A stretch of DNA of 64,000 nucleotides, taken from the NCBI GenBank assembly GCA_036351775.1, contig JAZBPX010000028.1, forward strand, positions 59,397 through 123,396, read 5' to 3'. This stretch comes from Pacificimonas sp036351775. GTDB taxonomy: Bacteria; Pseudomonadota; Alphaproteobacteria; Sphingomonadales; Sphingomonadaceae. The stretch's first letter is position 1. Every line of letters begins with the position of its first letter. The notes under the pieces are model-generated. The model made no database searches. It worked only from the letters and a program-made list of their open reading frames with translations, and had not been told where the DNA came from. Both the position numbers and the translations under genes were made by a program. Of this stretch, positions 1 through 8,057 are shown in pieces.

Positions 1-1329
1 GCGGGCACGCTGCACGGGGTGATCGTGCAGTTTGGCGGGCAGACGCCGCTGAAGCTGGCCCCGGCGCTGGAAAAGGCGGGCATTCCCATCCTCGGCACGC
101 CGCCGTCCGCCATCGACGAGGCGGAGGACCGGGAGCGGTTCGCAGCGCTGGTCGAGCGGCTGGGCCTGAAGCAGCCCGCAAATGGTACGGCCCGGAGCCT
201 GGAAGAGGCGCTGCGTGAGGCGGAGCGGGTCGGCTATCCGGTGCTGCTGCGGCCATCGAACGTGCTTGGCGGGCGCGGCATGGAGGTGGTGGACTCGGCC
301 AAGCAGCTGGAAGCCTATATCCAGACGGCTGTCGACGTCTCTGACGGCGCGCCGGTGCTGGTCGATCAGTATCTGCGCGATGCGATCGAGGTGGATGTCG
401 ATGCGCTGTGCGACGGTGAAGCTGTGCATGTCGCGGGCGTGTTGCAGCATATCGAGGAGGCCGGGGTTCATTCGGGCGACAGTGCCTGCTCGATCCCGCC
501 CTACACGCTGTCGGGCGAGATCATCGCCGAGATCGAGCGCCAGACCGAAGCGCTGGCGCTGGCGCTGGGCGTGCGCGGCCTGATGAACGTGCAATATGCC
601 GTGAAGGGCGAAGGGGTCTACTTGATCGAGGTGAACCCGCGCGCGAGCCGCACGGTGCCCTTCGTCGCGAAGGCGAAGGGGGCGGCGATTGCGAAGATTG
701 CCGCGCGCCTGATGGCAGGGGCGGTGCTGTCCGACTTTGAAATGCCGCCGCGTTCCACGAAGCATATCGCCGTGAAAGAAGCGATTTTTCCGTGGGGCCG
801 CTTCCCCGGAACCGACCCTGTCCTTGGTCCTGAGATGAAATCGACCGGCGAGGTGATGGGCATCGACATGGACTTCGCGACTGCCTTTGCGAAGTCGCAG
901 ATGGCCGTGCAGACGACCCTGCCGCAGTCTGGCTGTGTGTTCGTGTCGGTGAAGGATAGCGACAAGCCGCAGATCCTGCCGGCCGCGCGGCATCTGGTCG
1001 ACCTGGGCTTCGCGCTGGTCGCAACGGGCGGTACGGCGGACTATTTGGCAGCGGAGGGACTGAACGTTCGGAAGGTCAACAAGGTACTGGAGGGCAGCCC
1101 GCATATCGTCGACCTCATAAAGAATGGCGAGATCGACCTGGTGTTCAACACGACTGAGGGCGCCCAGTCGCTGAAGGATTCAAAGTCGATCCGCTCGTCT
1201 GCGGTAGAGGGACGCATCCCCTATTACACGACCGCGGCGGCGAGCCGGGCGGCGGTGGAAGCGATTGCCGTTCTGCGCGACCGCCCCCTTGAAGTCCGCT
1301 CGCTACAATCCTACTATTCTGCGGCCTGA
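1..1329 (+). CDS. carB: Carbamoyl-phosphate synthase large subunit, C-terminal part (5' end outside window)
   Basis: The large subunit of carbamoyl-phosphate synthase makes carbamoyl phosphate from glutamine-derived ammonia, bicarbonate and two ATP, feeding arginine and pyrimidine synthesis in the cytoplasm. The reading frame is open from base 1, so about 442 C-terminal residues are visible of a protein usually near 1070. The visible part covers the second ATP-grasp domain (FGGQTPLKLA at the start, then RPSNVLGGRGMEVV and the metal/ATP site EVNPRASRTVPF). It ends with the MGS-like allosteric domain, recognisable by LVATGGTADYL and VFNTTEG near bases 1010-1170. The stop is followed 85 bases later by greA on the same strand. 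Identification is secure; the N-terminal half lies outside the window. Confidence 0.97.
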   Translation, partial: AGTLHGVIVQFGGQTPLKLAPALEKAGIPILGTPPSAIDEAEDRERFAALVERLGLKQPANGTARSLEEALREAERVGYPVLLRPSNVLGGRGMEVVDSAKQLEAYIQTAVDVSDGAPVLVDQYLRDAIEVDVDALCDGEAVHVAGVLQHIEEAGVHSGDSACSIPPYTLSGEIIAEIERQTEALALALGVRGLMNVQYAVKGEGVYLIEVNPRASRTVPFVAKAKGAAIAKIAARLMAGAVLSDFEMPPRSTKHIAVKEAIFPWGRFPGTDPVLGPEMKSTGEVMGIDMDFATAFAKSQMAVQTTLPQSGCVFVSVKDSDKPQILPAARHLVDLGFALVATGGTADYLAAEGLNVRKVNKVLEGSPHIVDLIKNGEIDLVFNTTEGAQSLKDSKSIRSSAVEGRIPYYTTAAASRAAVEAIAVLRDRPLEVRSLQSYYSAA

Positions 1330-1414
1330 AATTTCCGACAGGACTGGCTGGGGGATCGTCGCCTAGGGGCGGCGGGAGACAGCTTTTCGCTGTTCACATG
1401 ATAAGGATTGAAAG

Positions 1415-1894
1415 ATGGCGACGCTGGAAAAGCTGCCCATGCTGCGGGAGGGTTATGACCGCATGCAGGCAGAACTGACGAAGCTGAGAAACAAGGACCG
1501 GCACGAGGTCGTGGACGCGATCGAGGAAGCGCGCGCGCATGGCGACCTGTCCGAAAATGCCGAATATCACGCGGCGAAGGAACGCCAGGGGCAGATCGAA
1601 GCCACGATCACCGATCTGGAGGACCGGATCAGCCGCGCGCAGATTATCGACCCAACCGAGCTGTCGGGCGAGAAGATCGTGTTCGGCGCGACCGTGACGC
1701 TGCTGGACGAGGACGATCAGCAGAAGGTCTACCAGATCGTCGGCCCCTATGAGGCAGACGCGAAGCATGGGCGTATCTCCTACACCTCTCCGCTCGGCCA
1801 GGCGCTGATCGGACGGCGCGAGGGCGACGAGGTCGAGGTGGTGACCCCCTCGGGCGAAAAATATTACGAAATCAGCGAGATTGCGTTCAAGTAA
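1415..1894 (+). CDS. greA: Transcription elongation factor GreA
   Basis: GreA binds the secondary channel of RNA polymerase and stimulates cleavage of backtracked RNA. The 159-residue length is typical. The N-terminal coiled-coil carries the acidic tip motif DLSENAEYHAAKE (about residues 46-58), which supplies the catalytic Asp/Glu. The C-terminal FKBP-like domain ends in GEKYYEISEI. The ATG is preceded by AAGGATTGAAAG, a reasonable ribosome-binding site. It lies downstream of carB, an arrangement common in alphaproteobacteria, and its 3' end overlaps the start of the rhomboid gene. Confidence 0.97.
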   Translation: MATLEKLPMLREGYDRMQAELTKLRNKDRHEVVDAIEEARAHGDLSENAEYHAAKERQGQIEATITDLEDRISRAQIIDPTELSGEKIVFGATVTLLDEDDQQKVYQIVGPYEADAKHGRISYTSPLGQALIGRREGDEVEVVTPSGEKYYEISEIAFK

Positions 1895-2531
1895 CGCCCC
1901 CGGACAGCCGCCGGCGCTGCATCGGGCCGCGCCGGTGACCGTGGCTATCGCGGCGCTGTGCGTGCTGTTCTGGCTGGCGGAGTTCGTGTTCCCGCAGTTC
2001 ATCGGCATCGGCATGGCGCTGATCCCGGCGCGGCTGACCGGCTATCTGACGCTCGTGGACCCGGCGGTGCCTGCGATCCTGACGCCCCTGTCCATGACGT
2101 TCGTGCATGGCGGGTTCTCGCACCTCGCCTTCAACATGGTGTTCCTGCTGTTCGTGGGGCGGTTCGTCGAGCCGCTGCTGGGCACGGCGCGCTATCTGGC
2201 GCTGTACTTCGTCAGCGGGATTGCCGGGGCGATGCTGGAGGTCGCGCTGAACCCCGAAAGTATTGTGCCGCATGTAGGCGCGTCGGGCGCGATTTCCGGC
2301 GTGTTTGCCGCCCATGCGATGATCTTCGGGCGCCGCGCGGGCAGCCAGACCGAGCGGAACCGGGCGTTCCAGCTTGCCGGGCTGTGGATCGGACTGCAGC
2401 TGCTGATCGGCTTTGTCTTCAACAGCGGCGGCGATGGCGGCGGGATCGCCATCTGGGCGCATGTCGGCGGGTTCCTGGCCGGGCTGATCCTGGCGCTGCC
2501 ACTGGCCCGGGATGCGATTGCCAGCCGCTAG
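1881..2531 (+). CDS. Rhomboid-family intramembrane serine protease
   Basis: Rhomboids cleave transmembrane segments of other proteins inside the inner membrane. The protein has about six hydrophobic segments. It carries the catalytic serine in GASG (Ser135) and the catalytic histidine in the last helix (His194 in IWAHVGGF). The conserved HGGFSHLAFN loop (residues 76-85) precedes them. The start is a TTG overlapping the end of greA by 14 bases; a GTG at 1935 is a possible shorter start that keeps all catalytic elements. The gene converges on cysK. No substrate can be inferred from the context. Confidence 0.9.
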   Translation: MRSSNAPGQPPALHRAAPVTVAIAALCVLFWLAEFVFPQFIGIGMALIPARLTGYLTLVDPAVPAILTPLSMTFVHGGFSHLAFNMVFLLFVGRFVEPLLGTARYLALYFVSGIAGAMLEVALNPESIVPHVGASGAISGVFAAHAMIFGRRAGSQTERNRAFQLAGLWIGLQLLIGFVFNSGGDGGGIAIWAHVGGFLAGLILALPLARDAIASR

Positions 2532-2565
2532 GGTTTCCGGACCCTCGCTGGCGATCCCGTCGGCG

Positions 2566-3489
2566 CTATTCCGTCGGCAGGAAATCCGGGACGGAGAGGT
2601 AGCGCTCGCCGGTGTCGTAGCAGAAGCCGAGAACCTTCTTCGGGCCGTCTGCCTTCCCGAGATACTGATCGATGGCGGCCAGGGTTGCGCCGGACGAGAT
2701 ACCGACGAGAATGCCCTCCTCTCGTGCGGCGCGGCGGGCCATCTCCTTGGCGTCCTCCGGATCGACCTGGATCGCGCCGTCGATCGACTGGGTGTGGAGG
2801 TTGTCGGGAATGAAGCCAGCGCCGATGCCCTGAATGGGGTGCGGGCCGGGTGCGCCGCCGGAAATGACCGGCGACAGGGTCGGCTCGACGGCCCAGACTT
2901 CAAGGCCGGGCATCTTGGGCTTCAGGACCTCGCCGCAGGACGTGATATGACCGCCGGTGCCGACGCCTGTGATGATCGCGTCGAGACCGGTGTCCGCAAA
3001 GTCGGCGAGGATTTCCGGCGATGTGGTGCGGTTATGAACCTCGATGTTCGCCGGATTGTCGAACTGCTGCGGCATCCAGGCGCCGTCGGTCTGATCGACG
3101 AGTTCCTGCGCGCGCTCGATAGCGCCCTTCATGCCCTTCGCCTTATCGGTGAGGTCGAAGGTGGCACCGTAGGCGAGCATCAGGCGGCGGCGCTCCACGG
3201 ACATGGATTCCGGCATGACGAGAACGAGCTTGTAGCCCTTGACCGCCGCAACCATGGCGAGGCCGACGCCGGTGTTGCCGGATGTCGGCTCGATGATCGT
3301 GCCGCCGGGTTTCAGGGCGCCGGATTTCTCGGCGTCCTCGATCATGGCGAGCGCGATGCGGTCCTTGATCGAGCCGCCGGGATTGGCGCGCTCCATCTTG
3401 ATCCAGACCTGGTGATCGCCGCCGAACAGGCGCTGCACCTTCACGTGCGGCGTGTTTCCGATGGTTTCGAGAATATGGTCGGCGATCAT
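2566..3489 (-). CDS. cysK: Cysteine synthase A (O-acetylserine sulfhydrylase)
   Basis: This PLP enzyme makes L-cysteine from O-acetylserine and sulfide. The 307-residue length fits CysK. The PLP lysine lies in NPGGSIKDR (Lys42), the substrate loop in PTSGNTGVGLA (residues 68-78), and the phosphate-binding loop in GVGTGGHIT further on. CysK and CysM are close; GNTP at the N-terminus and the overall length favour CysK, but sequence alone does not settle sulfide versus thiosulfate preference. The ATG overlaps the stop of the upstream MFS gene by 4 bases (ATGA), so the two are probably co-translated. Confidence 0.94.
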   Translation of the reverse strand: MIADHILETIGNTPHVKVQRLFGGDHQVWIKMERANPGGSIKDRIALAMIEDAEKSGALKPGGTIIEPTSGNTGVGLAMVAAVKGYKLVLVMPESMSVERRRLMLAYGATFDLTDKAKGMKGAIERAQELVDQTDGAWMPQQFDNPANIEVHNRTTSPEILADFADTGLDAIITGVGTGGHITSCGEVLKPKMPGLEVWAVEPTLSPVISGGAPGPHPIQGIGAGFIPDNLHTQSIDGAIQVDPEDAKEMARRAAREEGILVGISSGATLAAIDQYLGKADGPKKVLGFCYDTGERYLSVPDFLPTE

Positions 3490-4790
3490 GTCTGTGTCTC
3501 CCTGCGGGGTTCGTTTGCGGGCAGCATAGCGGCGTCATCGGGCGGGTCGAAGCTTTTTGCCCGCCGAAGCTGCGGAAAGAGGCCGGTATAGGCGGCTGTA
3601 ACGCCCAAAGCGCCCGCGCCGCCGAGGACGACGGCGGCGACGGGGCCGACGATCGCGGCGAGCGAGCCGGAGAAGAAGTCGCCGAACTCGTTGGAGGCGC
3701 TGATCGTGAGGAGGGAAACGGCGGAGACGCGGCCGCGCTTGTCGTCGGGCGTGTGGAGCTGAATGAGCGACTGGCGGATGTAGACGGAGAACATGTCCGA
3801 TGCGCCGACGACGAAGAGCGCGGCGAGGCTGAGCGGCATGGATTTGGAGAGGCCGAAAATAATGGTGGCGACCGCGAAAACCGCGACGGCGCCGAGCATC
3901 TTTGGTCCGACATTTGTGCTGAGGGGGCGGAAGGAGAAGATCAGGCCGACGACCGTCGCGCCGACGGCGGGGGCGGCGGCAAGCTGCGCCAGCCCCTCTG
4001 CGCCGACATCGAGAATGTCGCGGGCGAAGACAGGGAACAGCGCGGTGGCCCCCGCGAGGAAAACCGCGAACAGGTCGAGCGTAATCGAGCCAAGGACGAC
4101 CTTGTTGTGCCGGACATATCTCAGGCCGTCGATGATCTGGCCGATGGGCCTTTGCGCGCCGGTGATTGCGCTGCGCGGGACGTGGCCGATCAGGGTCAGG
4201 CAAAGGAAGGAGAGGGAGAACAGACCGGCGGCTGCGACGTAGGAGAGGTGCGGCTGGACAGCGTAGAGATAGCCGCCAATCGCGGGGCCAACGATGCGGC
4301 CCGTCTGCCACGAGATGGAAGAGAGCGCGATGGCCGTCGGGAGGCTGTTCCGCGGTACGAGATTCGGGGCGAGGGCGGACAGTGACGGTCCGGCAAAGGC
4401 GCGGCCTACGCCAAGAAGGATCGCAACGCCGAACAACACGGTCAGCGCCATGTCGTCCTGCCACGTGAACCAGGCGAGTATCGAAGCGCAGAACAGTTGG
4501 AGCGCGATCATGGCGCGCGCGACGGTCTTCCGGTTCAGCCGGTCGGCGGCAAGGCCCGTGAACGGCGTCAGGATGAATAGCGGCAGGAACTGGAGAAGGC
4601 CGATCAGGGCGAGCTGCGCGGACGCTTCGCCAACGGTCATGCCGCCGTCGCGCGCGATGTTGTAGGTCTGCCAGCCGATAATGAGCAGCATGGCGTCCTG
4701 CGCCAGCGTCATCGACAGGCGCGAGAGCCAGTAGGCGCGGAAATTGTGAATACGAAAGGGGTGCGGCGCGGCGCCGTTCTGTTCTGGCAT
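3486..4790 (-). CDS. Major facilitator superfamily transporter (MFS_3/EntS-like exporter)
   Basis: A 434-residue integral membrane protein with about 12 hydrophobic segments. The N-terminus FRIHNFRAYWLSRLSMTLAQ and the loop GLAADRLNRKTVARA are typical of the enterobactin-exporter-like (EntS/MFS_3) branch, which exports small molecules. The substrate cannot be predicted. It overlaps cysK by 4 bases in the same direction, which suggests a shared transcript, but no functional link is obvious. Confidence 0.88.
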   Translation of the reverse strand: MPEQNGAAPHPFRIHNFRAYWLSRLSMTLAQDAMLLIIGWQTYNIARDGGMTVGEASAQLALIGLLQFLPLFILTPFTGLAADRLNRKTVARAMIALQLFCASILAWFTWQDDMALTVLFGVAILLGVGRAFAGPSLSALAPNLVPRNSLPTAIALSSISWQTGRIVGPAIGGYLYAVQPHLSYVAAAGLFSLSFLCLTLIGHVPRSAITGAQRPIGQIIDGLRYVRHNKVVLGSITLDLFAVFLAGATALFPVFARDILDVGAEGLAQLAAAPAVGATVVGLIFSFRPLSTNVGPKMLGAVAVFAVATIIFGLSKSMPLSLAALFVVGASDMFSVYIRQSLIQLHTPDDKRGRVSAVSLLTISASNEFGDFFSGSLAAIVGPVAAVVLGGAGALGVTAAYTGLFPQLRRAKSFDPPDDAAMLPANEPRRETQT

Positions 4791-4857
4791 CCGCGCGCGC
4801 TTAAGCCCCCGCCATCAACTTGGCGACGGGGATTTCCCCGTCAGACTGGCGCAGAGT

Positions 4858-5235
4858 CTAGTTCCCGGGCTGGGAGGGGGCACCGAGGCGGACGCGCTCA
4901 GTTTCGAGACGCTGCATGACCGCCTGGTATTCGGCGATGCGAGCCTGTTCTTTCGCGACGTCGCGGCGAGCCTCTGCGAGCTCTTCCTGCGCGTGACGCA
5001 TGCGCGCCTCTTCCTCGCGCAGTTCTTCCTCGGCCTTCGCGAGATCCTTCCGCGCATCGGGAAGCCGCTTTTCGGCCCTTTCGGCCTGCTTGACGAGCTT
5101 GCGATAAGACTTGGCCTCGGACTTGCCGAGCGCCTCGATAACGATGTCGTCGCGGCTCTGCGCCCCTGACGGGGCCGGAATGAGCGAAACCGCAACGGCG
5201 GACGCCAGGAGCGCCGCGACCGATGTTCTGAACAT
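4858..5235 (-). CDS. Exported coiled-coil protein of unknown function
   Basis: A 125-residue protein with a signal peptide (MFRTSVAALLASAVAVSL, cleavage near PSGAQ) followed by a charged Lys/Glu/Arg-rich region, residues about 40-110. Its heptad-like pattern, for example KAEEELREEEARMRHAQEEL, predicts one long coiled coil. There are no cysteines or catalytic motifs. It stands alone between the MFS gene and phhA, all on the minus strand. It is likely periplasmic; the family was not recognised. Confidence 0.75.
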   Translation of the reverse strand: MFRTSVAALLASAVAVSLIPAPSGAQSRDDIVIEALGKSEAKSYRKLVKQAERAEKRLPDARKDLAKAEEELREEEARMRHAQEELAEARRDVAKEQARIAEYQAVMQRLETERVRLGAPSQPGN

Positions 5236-5321
5236 AATTCGATTTACCTTTGGAATTTAGGAAGATGCCGCCTGAACGAGCGGCATGGGACCGTGGTTCC
5301 GGATCCGCTGGCCCGCGAACA

Positions 5322-6185
5322 TCATGCCGACGGTTCGGTGTAGCTTTGCGTGCCCCTCGTGATCACGTCGTCGTCCGGCAGGATCGTCGTGACCGGCAGG
5401 TCCGCGAGCGTTACCAGTTTTGCGTACAGCGGCGCGAAATCCGTGTCCTGCGTCGTTCTTAGCAGATCTTCGAAACTGTCGATAACGAAATAGGTCTGTT
5501 GGTAGTCGTCGATGCGGTATTCGGTCCGCATGATGCGTTCGAGGTCGAAGCCGATGCGGTTGGGGCTGTCTGAATCGAGCGAGAATGTGCTTTCGCCGAA
5601 GCTCGACACGATGCCAGCGCCGTAAATGCGAAGCCCCTCTGGCTGGCGGATCAGGCCGAATTCGACGGTATACCAGTAGAGGCGCGCAAGCTTGTGAATC
5701 GCGCCGAATTCGAGGCTGCGGAGCCCGCCCTCGCCATAGGCCTGCATGTAGTCGGCGAAGACGGGGTCGGCGAGGAGGGGGACATGACCGAACACGTCGT
5801 GGAAGACGTCCGGCTCCTGCAGATAATCGAGCTGGTCGCGGCGGCGGATGAAGTTGCCCGCGGGAAAGCGGCGGTTCGCCAGATGGTCGAAGAAGACGTC
5901 GTCCGGAACAAGGCCGGGCACGGCGACGACCGACCAGCCGGTTTCCTGTTGCAGCTTAGCCGAAAGCTCTTCGAAATTGGGAATACCGGGACGGGACAGG
6001 CTGAGGACGTCGAGACCGGCCAGAAACTCCTTCGCCGCGCGGCCGGGCAGTTGCTCCGACTGGCGCGCGAAGAGCAGATCCCACACGGCATGTTCTTCTT
6101 CAGAGAAGCGGTCCCAGTCCTGCGGAACCGTCCAGTCCGCCGCAGCCTCTGCCGGGCGTTCGAGTTGGGGAGAGCCTGTGCCCAT
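5322..6185 (-). CDS. phhA: Phenylalanine 4-monooxygenase
   Basis: A non-heme iron, pterin-dependent hydroxylase converting phenylalanine to tyrosine. The 287-residue length matches bacterial single-domain enzymes. The iron ligands are visible: His129 and His134 in DVFHDVFGHVP, and Glu175 in YWYTVEFGL. The adjacent chorismate mutase gene is on the same strand. The tyrosine breakdown genes hppD and hmgA lie about 25 kb away in the window, so the organism can route phenylalanine through tyrosine to homogentisate. No phhB (pterin dehydratase) gene is next to it. Confidence 0.96.
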   Translation of the reverse strand: MGTGSPQLERPAEAAADWTVPQDWDRFSEEEHAVWDLLFARQSEQLPGRAAKEFLAGLDVLSLSRPGIPNFEELSAKLQQETGWSVVAVPGLVPDDVFFDHLANRRFPAGNFIRRRDQLDYLQEPDVFHDVFGHVPLLADPVFADYMQAYGEGGLRSLEFGAIHKLARLYWYTVEFGLIRQPEGLRIYGAGIVSSFGESTFSLDSDSPNRIGFDLERIMRTEYRIDDYQQTYFVIDSFEDLLRTTQDTDFAPLYAKLVTLADLPVTTILPDDDVITRGTQSYTEPSA

Positions 6186-6224
6186 GATGTCTGAAACGTC
6201 CTGTCCGGTCGATCGGTTGCGCGC

Positions 6225-6527
6225 TCAGGCGCGGGCCTGTTCGTGGTGGCGTATGACTTCGGCGACGATGAAGCGGAGGAATTTCTCCGAGAATTCCGGG
6301 TCGAGATTGGCGCTCTCGGCAAGCGCGCGGAGGCGAGCGATCTGGTCCGCTTCGCGCGATTTGTCAGCGGGCGGCAGGCCGTGCTGGGCCTTGTACTGAC
6401 CAACGGCCTTCGTGATGCGAAAACGCTCTGCGAGGATGTGGACGAGCGCCGCATCGATATTGTCGATGCTGGCGCGGTACTGGGCGAGACGCTCTGGCGC
6501 CTCCGTGGGGGTTGTGATCTCTGTCAT
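6225..6527 (-). CDS. Chorismate mutase, AroQ type
   Basis: Converts chorismate to prephenate for phenylalanine and tyrosine synthesis. The all-helical AroQ fold is recognisable from IDNIDAALVHILAERFRITK, a pattern that includes the conserved active-site Arg/Lys residues, and from KSREADQIARL. It is about 100 residues long and monofunctional. An in-frame ATG exists upstream at 6596, but the start at 6527 is preferred: it has AAAGGTGG nine bases upstream and removes an unrelated Trp/His-rich extension. The next gene downstream is phhA, 39 bases away. Confidence 0.9.
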   Translation of the reverse strand: MTEITTPTEAPERLAQYRASIDNIDAALVHILAERFRITKAVGQYKAQHGLPPADKSREADQIARLRALAESANLDPEFSEKFLRFIVAEVIRHHEQARA

Positions 6528-6634
6528 AGCCGATTGCCACCTTTGCGGCCAAAAGTGCCAGTGACAAGGCCGCGCCTTTCGGGAATGACGGGTCAAGAGA
6601 GCACGACGCCGAGAACAAGAATGGCCGCGAGTCT

Positions 6635-7651
6635 ATGAGCGCAACGATCCTGCCCCTTCGACCCGGCGGCCGCGAGCCGTCGCTGGCCCCATTGATGCAG
6701 CTGGTCGCGCCGGCGCTGAACAGCGTGAACGAGACGATCCTGTCTCGGATGCAGTCCGATGTCGCCGTCATCCCGGCGCTGGCAGGGCACCTGATTTCGG
6801 GCGGCGGCAAGCGGCTGCGCCCCATGCTGACGCTAGCGAGTGCGCGGCTGCTGGATTATGAGGGGACGCGGCACCACAAGCTGGCGGCCGCCGTGGAGTT
6901 CATTCACACCGCAACGCTGCTTCATGACGATGTGGTGGACGGGTCCGACCAGCGGCGCGGCAAGAAGGCGGCGAACCTGATCTGGGGCAATCAGGCAACG
7001 GTCCTTGTCGGCGATTTCCTGTTCAGCCGCGCGTTCGAACTGATGGTCGAGGATGGCAGCCTGCGGGTGCTGAAGATCCTGTCGGGCGCATCCGCGATCA
7101 TCGCGCAGGGCGAGGTCGACCAGTTGCAGACGCAGCGGCGTATCGACACCACCGAGGAGCGCTATCTGGAGGTCATAACGGCGAAGACGGCCGTGCTGTT
7201 CGCCGCGGCGTGCCAGATCGCCGGTGTGGTCGCAGAACGCGGGGAGCAGATCGAGGCGGCATTGGAAAGCTTCGGACGCAATCTTGGCATCGCCTTCCAA
7301 CTGGTTGACGATGCCATTGATTATGGCGGCGATGACGAGGTGATGGGCAAGGACGCCGGCGACGATTTTCGGGAGGGGAAACTGACCCTACCGGTAATCC
7401 TTGCCTACAAGCGCGGGGACGCGGAAGCGAAACGCTTTTGGGAACGCACGATTGGCGATGAAACCGGTTCGGAGCATGATTTTACAGAGGCCATCCGGCG
7501 AATGAACGAAACCGGCGCGATTGCCGACACGCTGGAACGGGCACGGCATTACGGACGCCTTGCCGTCGATGCCATTGCGGACCTGCCTGCCAGCAAGGCC
7601 AAGGACGCGATGGCCGAAACCGTAGCCTTTGCGATTGCGCGGGCTTATTAG
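6635..7651 (+). CDS. Polyprenyl diphosphate synthase (octaprenyl/decaprenyl type)
   Basis: An all-trans prenyltransferase that builds the isoprenoid tail of ubiquinone. The 338-residue protein has the first Asp-rich motif in LLHDDVVDGSDQRRG (Asp98/99). It also has the second in AFQLVDDAIDYGG and the KRLRP substrate site near residue 59. The small residues before the first DDxxD motif fit a long-chain product, but chain length cannot be fixed from sequence. The gene is divergent from the chorismate mutase gene. It resembles IspB/DdsA. Confidence 0.93.
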   Translation: MSATILPLRPGGREPSLAPLMQLVAPALNSVNETILSRMQSDVAVIPALAGHLISGGGKRLRPMLTLASARLLDYEGTRHHKLAAAVEFIHTATLLHDDVVDGSDQRRGKKAANLIWGNQATVLVGDFLFSRAFELMVEDGSLRVLKILSGASAIIAQGEVDQLQTQRRIDTTEERYLEVITAKTAVLFAAACQIAGVVAERGEQIEAALESFGRNLGIAFQLVDDAIDYGGDDEVMGKDAGDDFREGKLTLPVILAYKRGDAEAKRFWERTIGDETGSEHDFTEAIRRMNETGAIADTLERARHYGRLAVDAIADLPASKAKDAMAETVAFAIARAY

Positions 7652-7715
7652 GCTGGCAAACAAAGCGTCTGAACGAGGTAACCGCGATCTGGACGCTGCC
7701 GCAGGAGCAACACTT

Positions 7716-7994
7716 ATGGCCGCACGCATCTACCAGCGCCCGCTGTCGGCAATGTCGTCTGGCAAGGCCCACGCCGATGAGTGGCTGCTCGAATTCGATG
7801 CCAGCGACAGAAAGGTGCACGACCCGATGACCGGTTGGACCGGTTCGTCCGACACGCGCGAACAGCTCCTGCTGCGGTTCGATACGAAGTCCGACGCGGT
7901 GGCCTATGCGGAGCGGATGGGTATCGATGCGGTGATCGAGCCGGCGCGGGTGCACCGCCTGAAGCTGCAGGCCTATGCTGACAATTTCCGGTAG
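7716..7994 (+). CDS. ETC complex I accessory subunit, NDUFS4 (18 kDa) family
   Basis: A 92-residue protein matching the alphaproteobacterial and mitochondrial complex I subunit NDUFS4. It begins ARIYQRP.SAMSSGKA, has the signature DPMTGWTGSSDT, then LRFDTKSDAVAYAERMG, and ends YADNF. The subunit sits on the peripheral arm of NADH:ubiquinone oxidoreductase. The start at 7716 has GCAGGAG upstream and removes an irrelevant N-terminal extension. Its presence supports an alphaproteobacterial origin. The main nuo operon is not in the window. Confidence 0.93.
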   Translation: MAARIYQRPLSAMSSGKAHADEWLLEFDASDRKVHDPMTGWTGSSDTREQLLLRFDTKSDAVAYAERMGIDAVIEPARVHRLKLQAYADNFR

Positions 7995-8057
7995 GTTGCC
8001 GGACGAACGCCGCACCCGCTAACCCGCCCCCTGAGTGTGTACAGGGAGACGCGGGTA

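Noticed and set aside
2512..3591. Plus-strand frame of 359 codons opposite cysK
   Set aside because: Shadow of cysK, which has an intact PLP-lysine motif and standard length.
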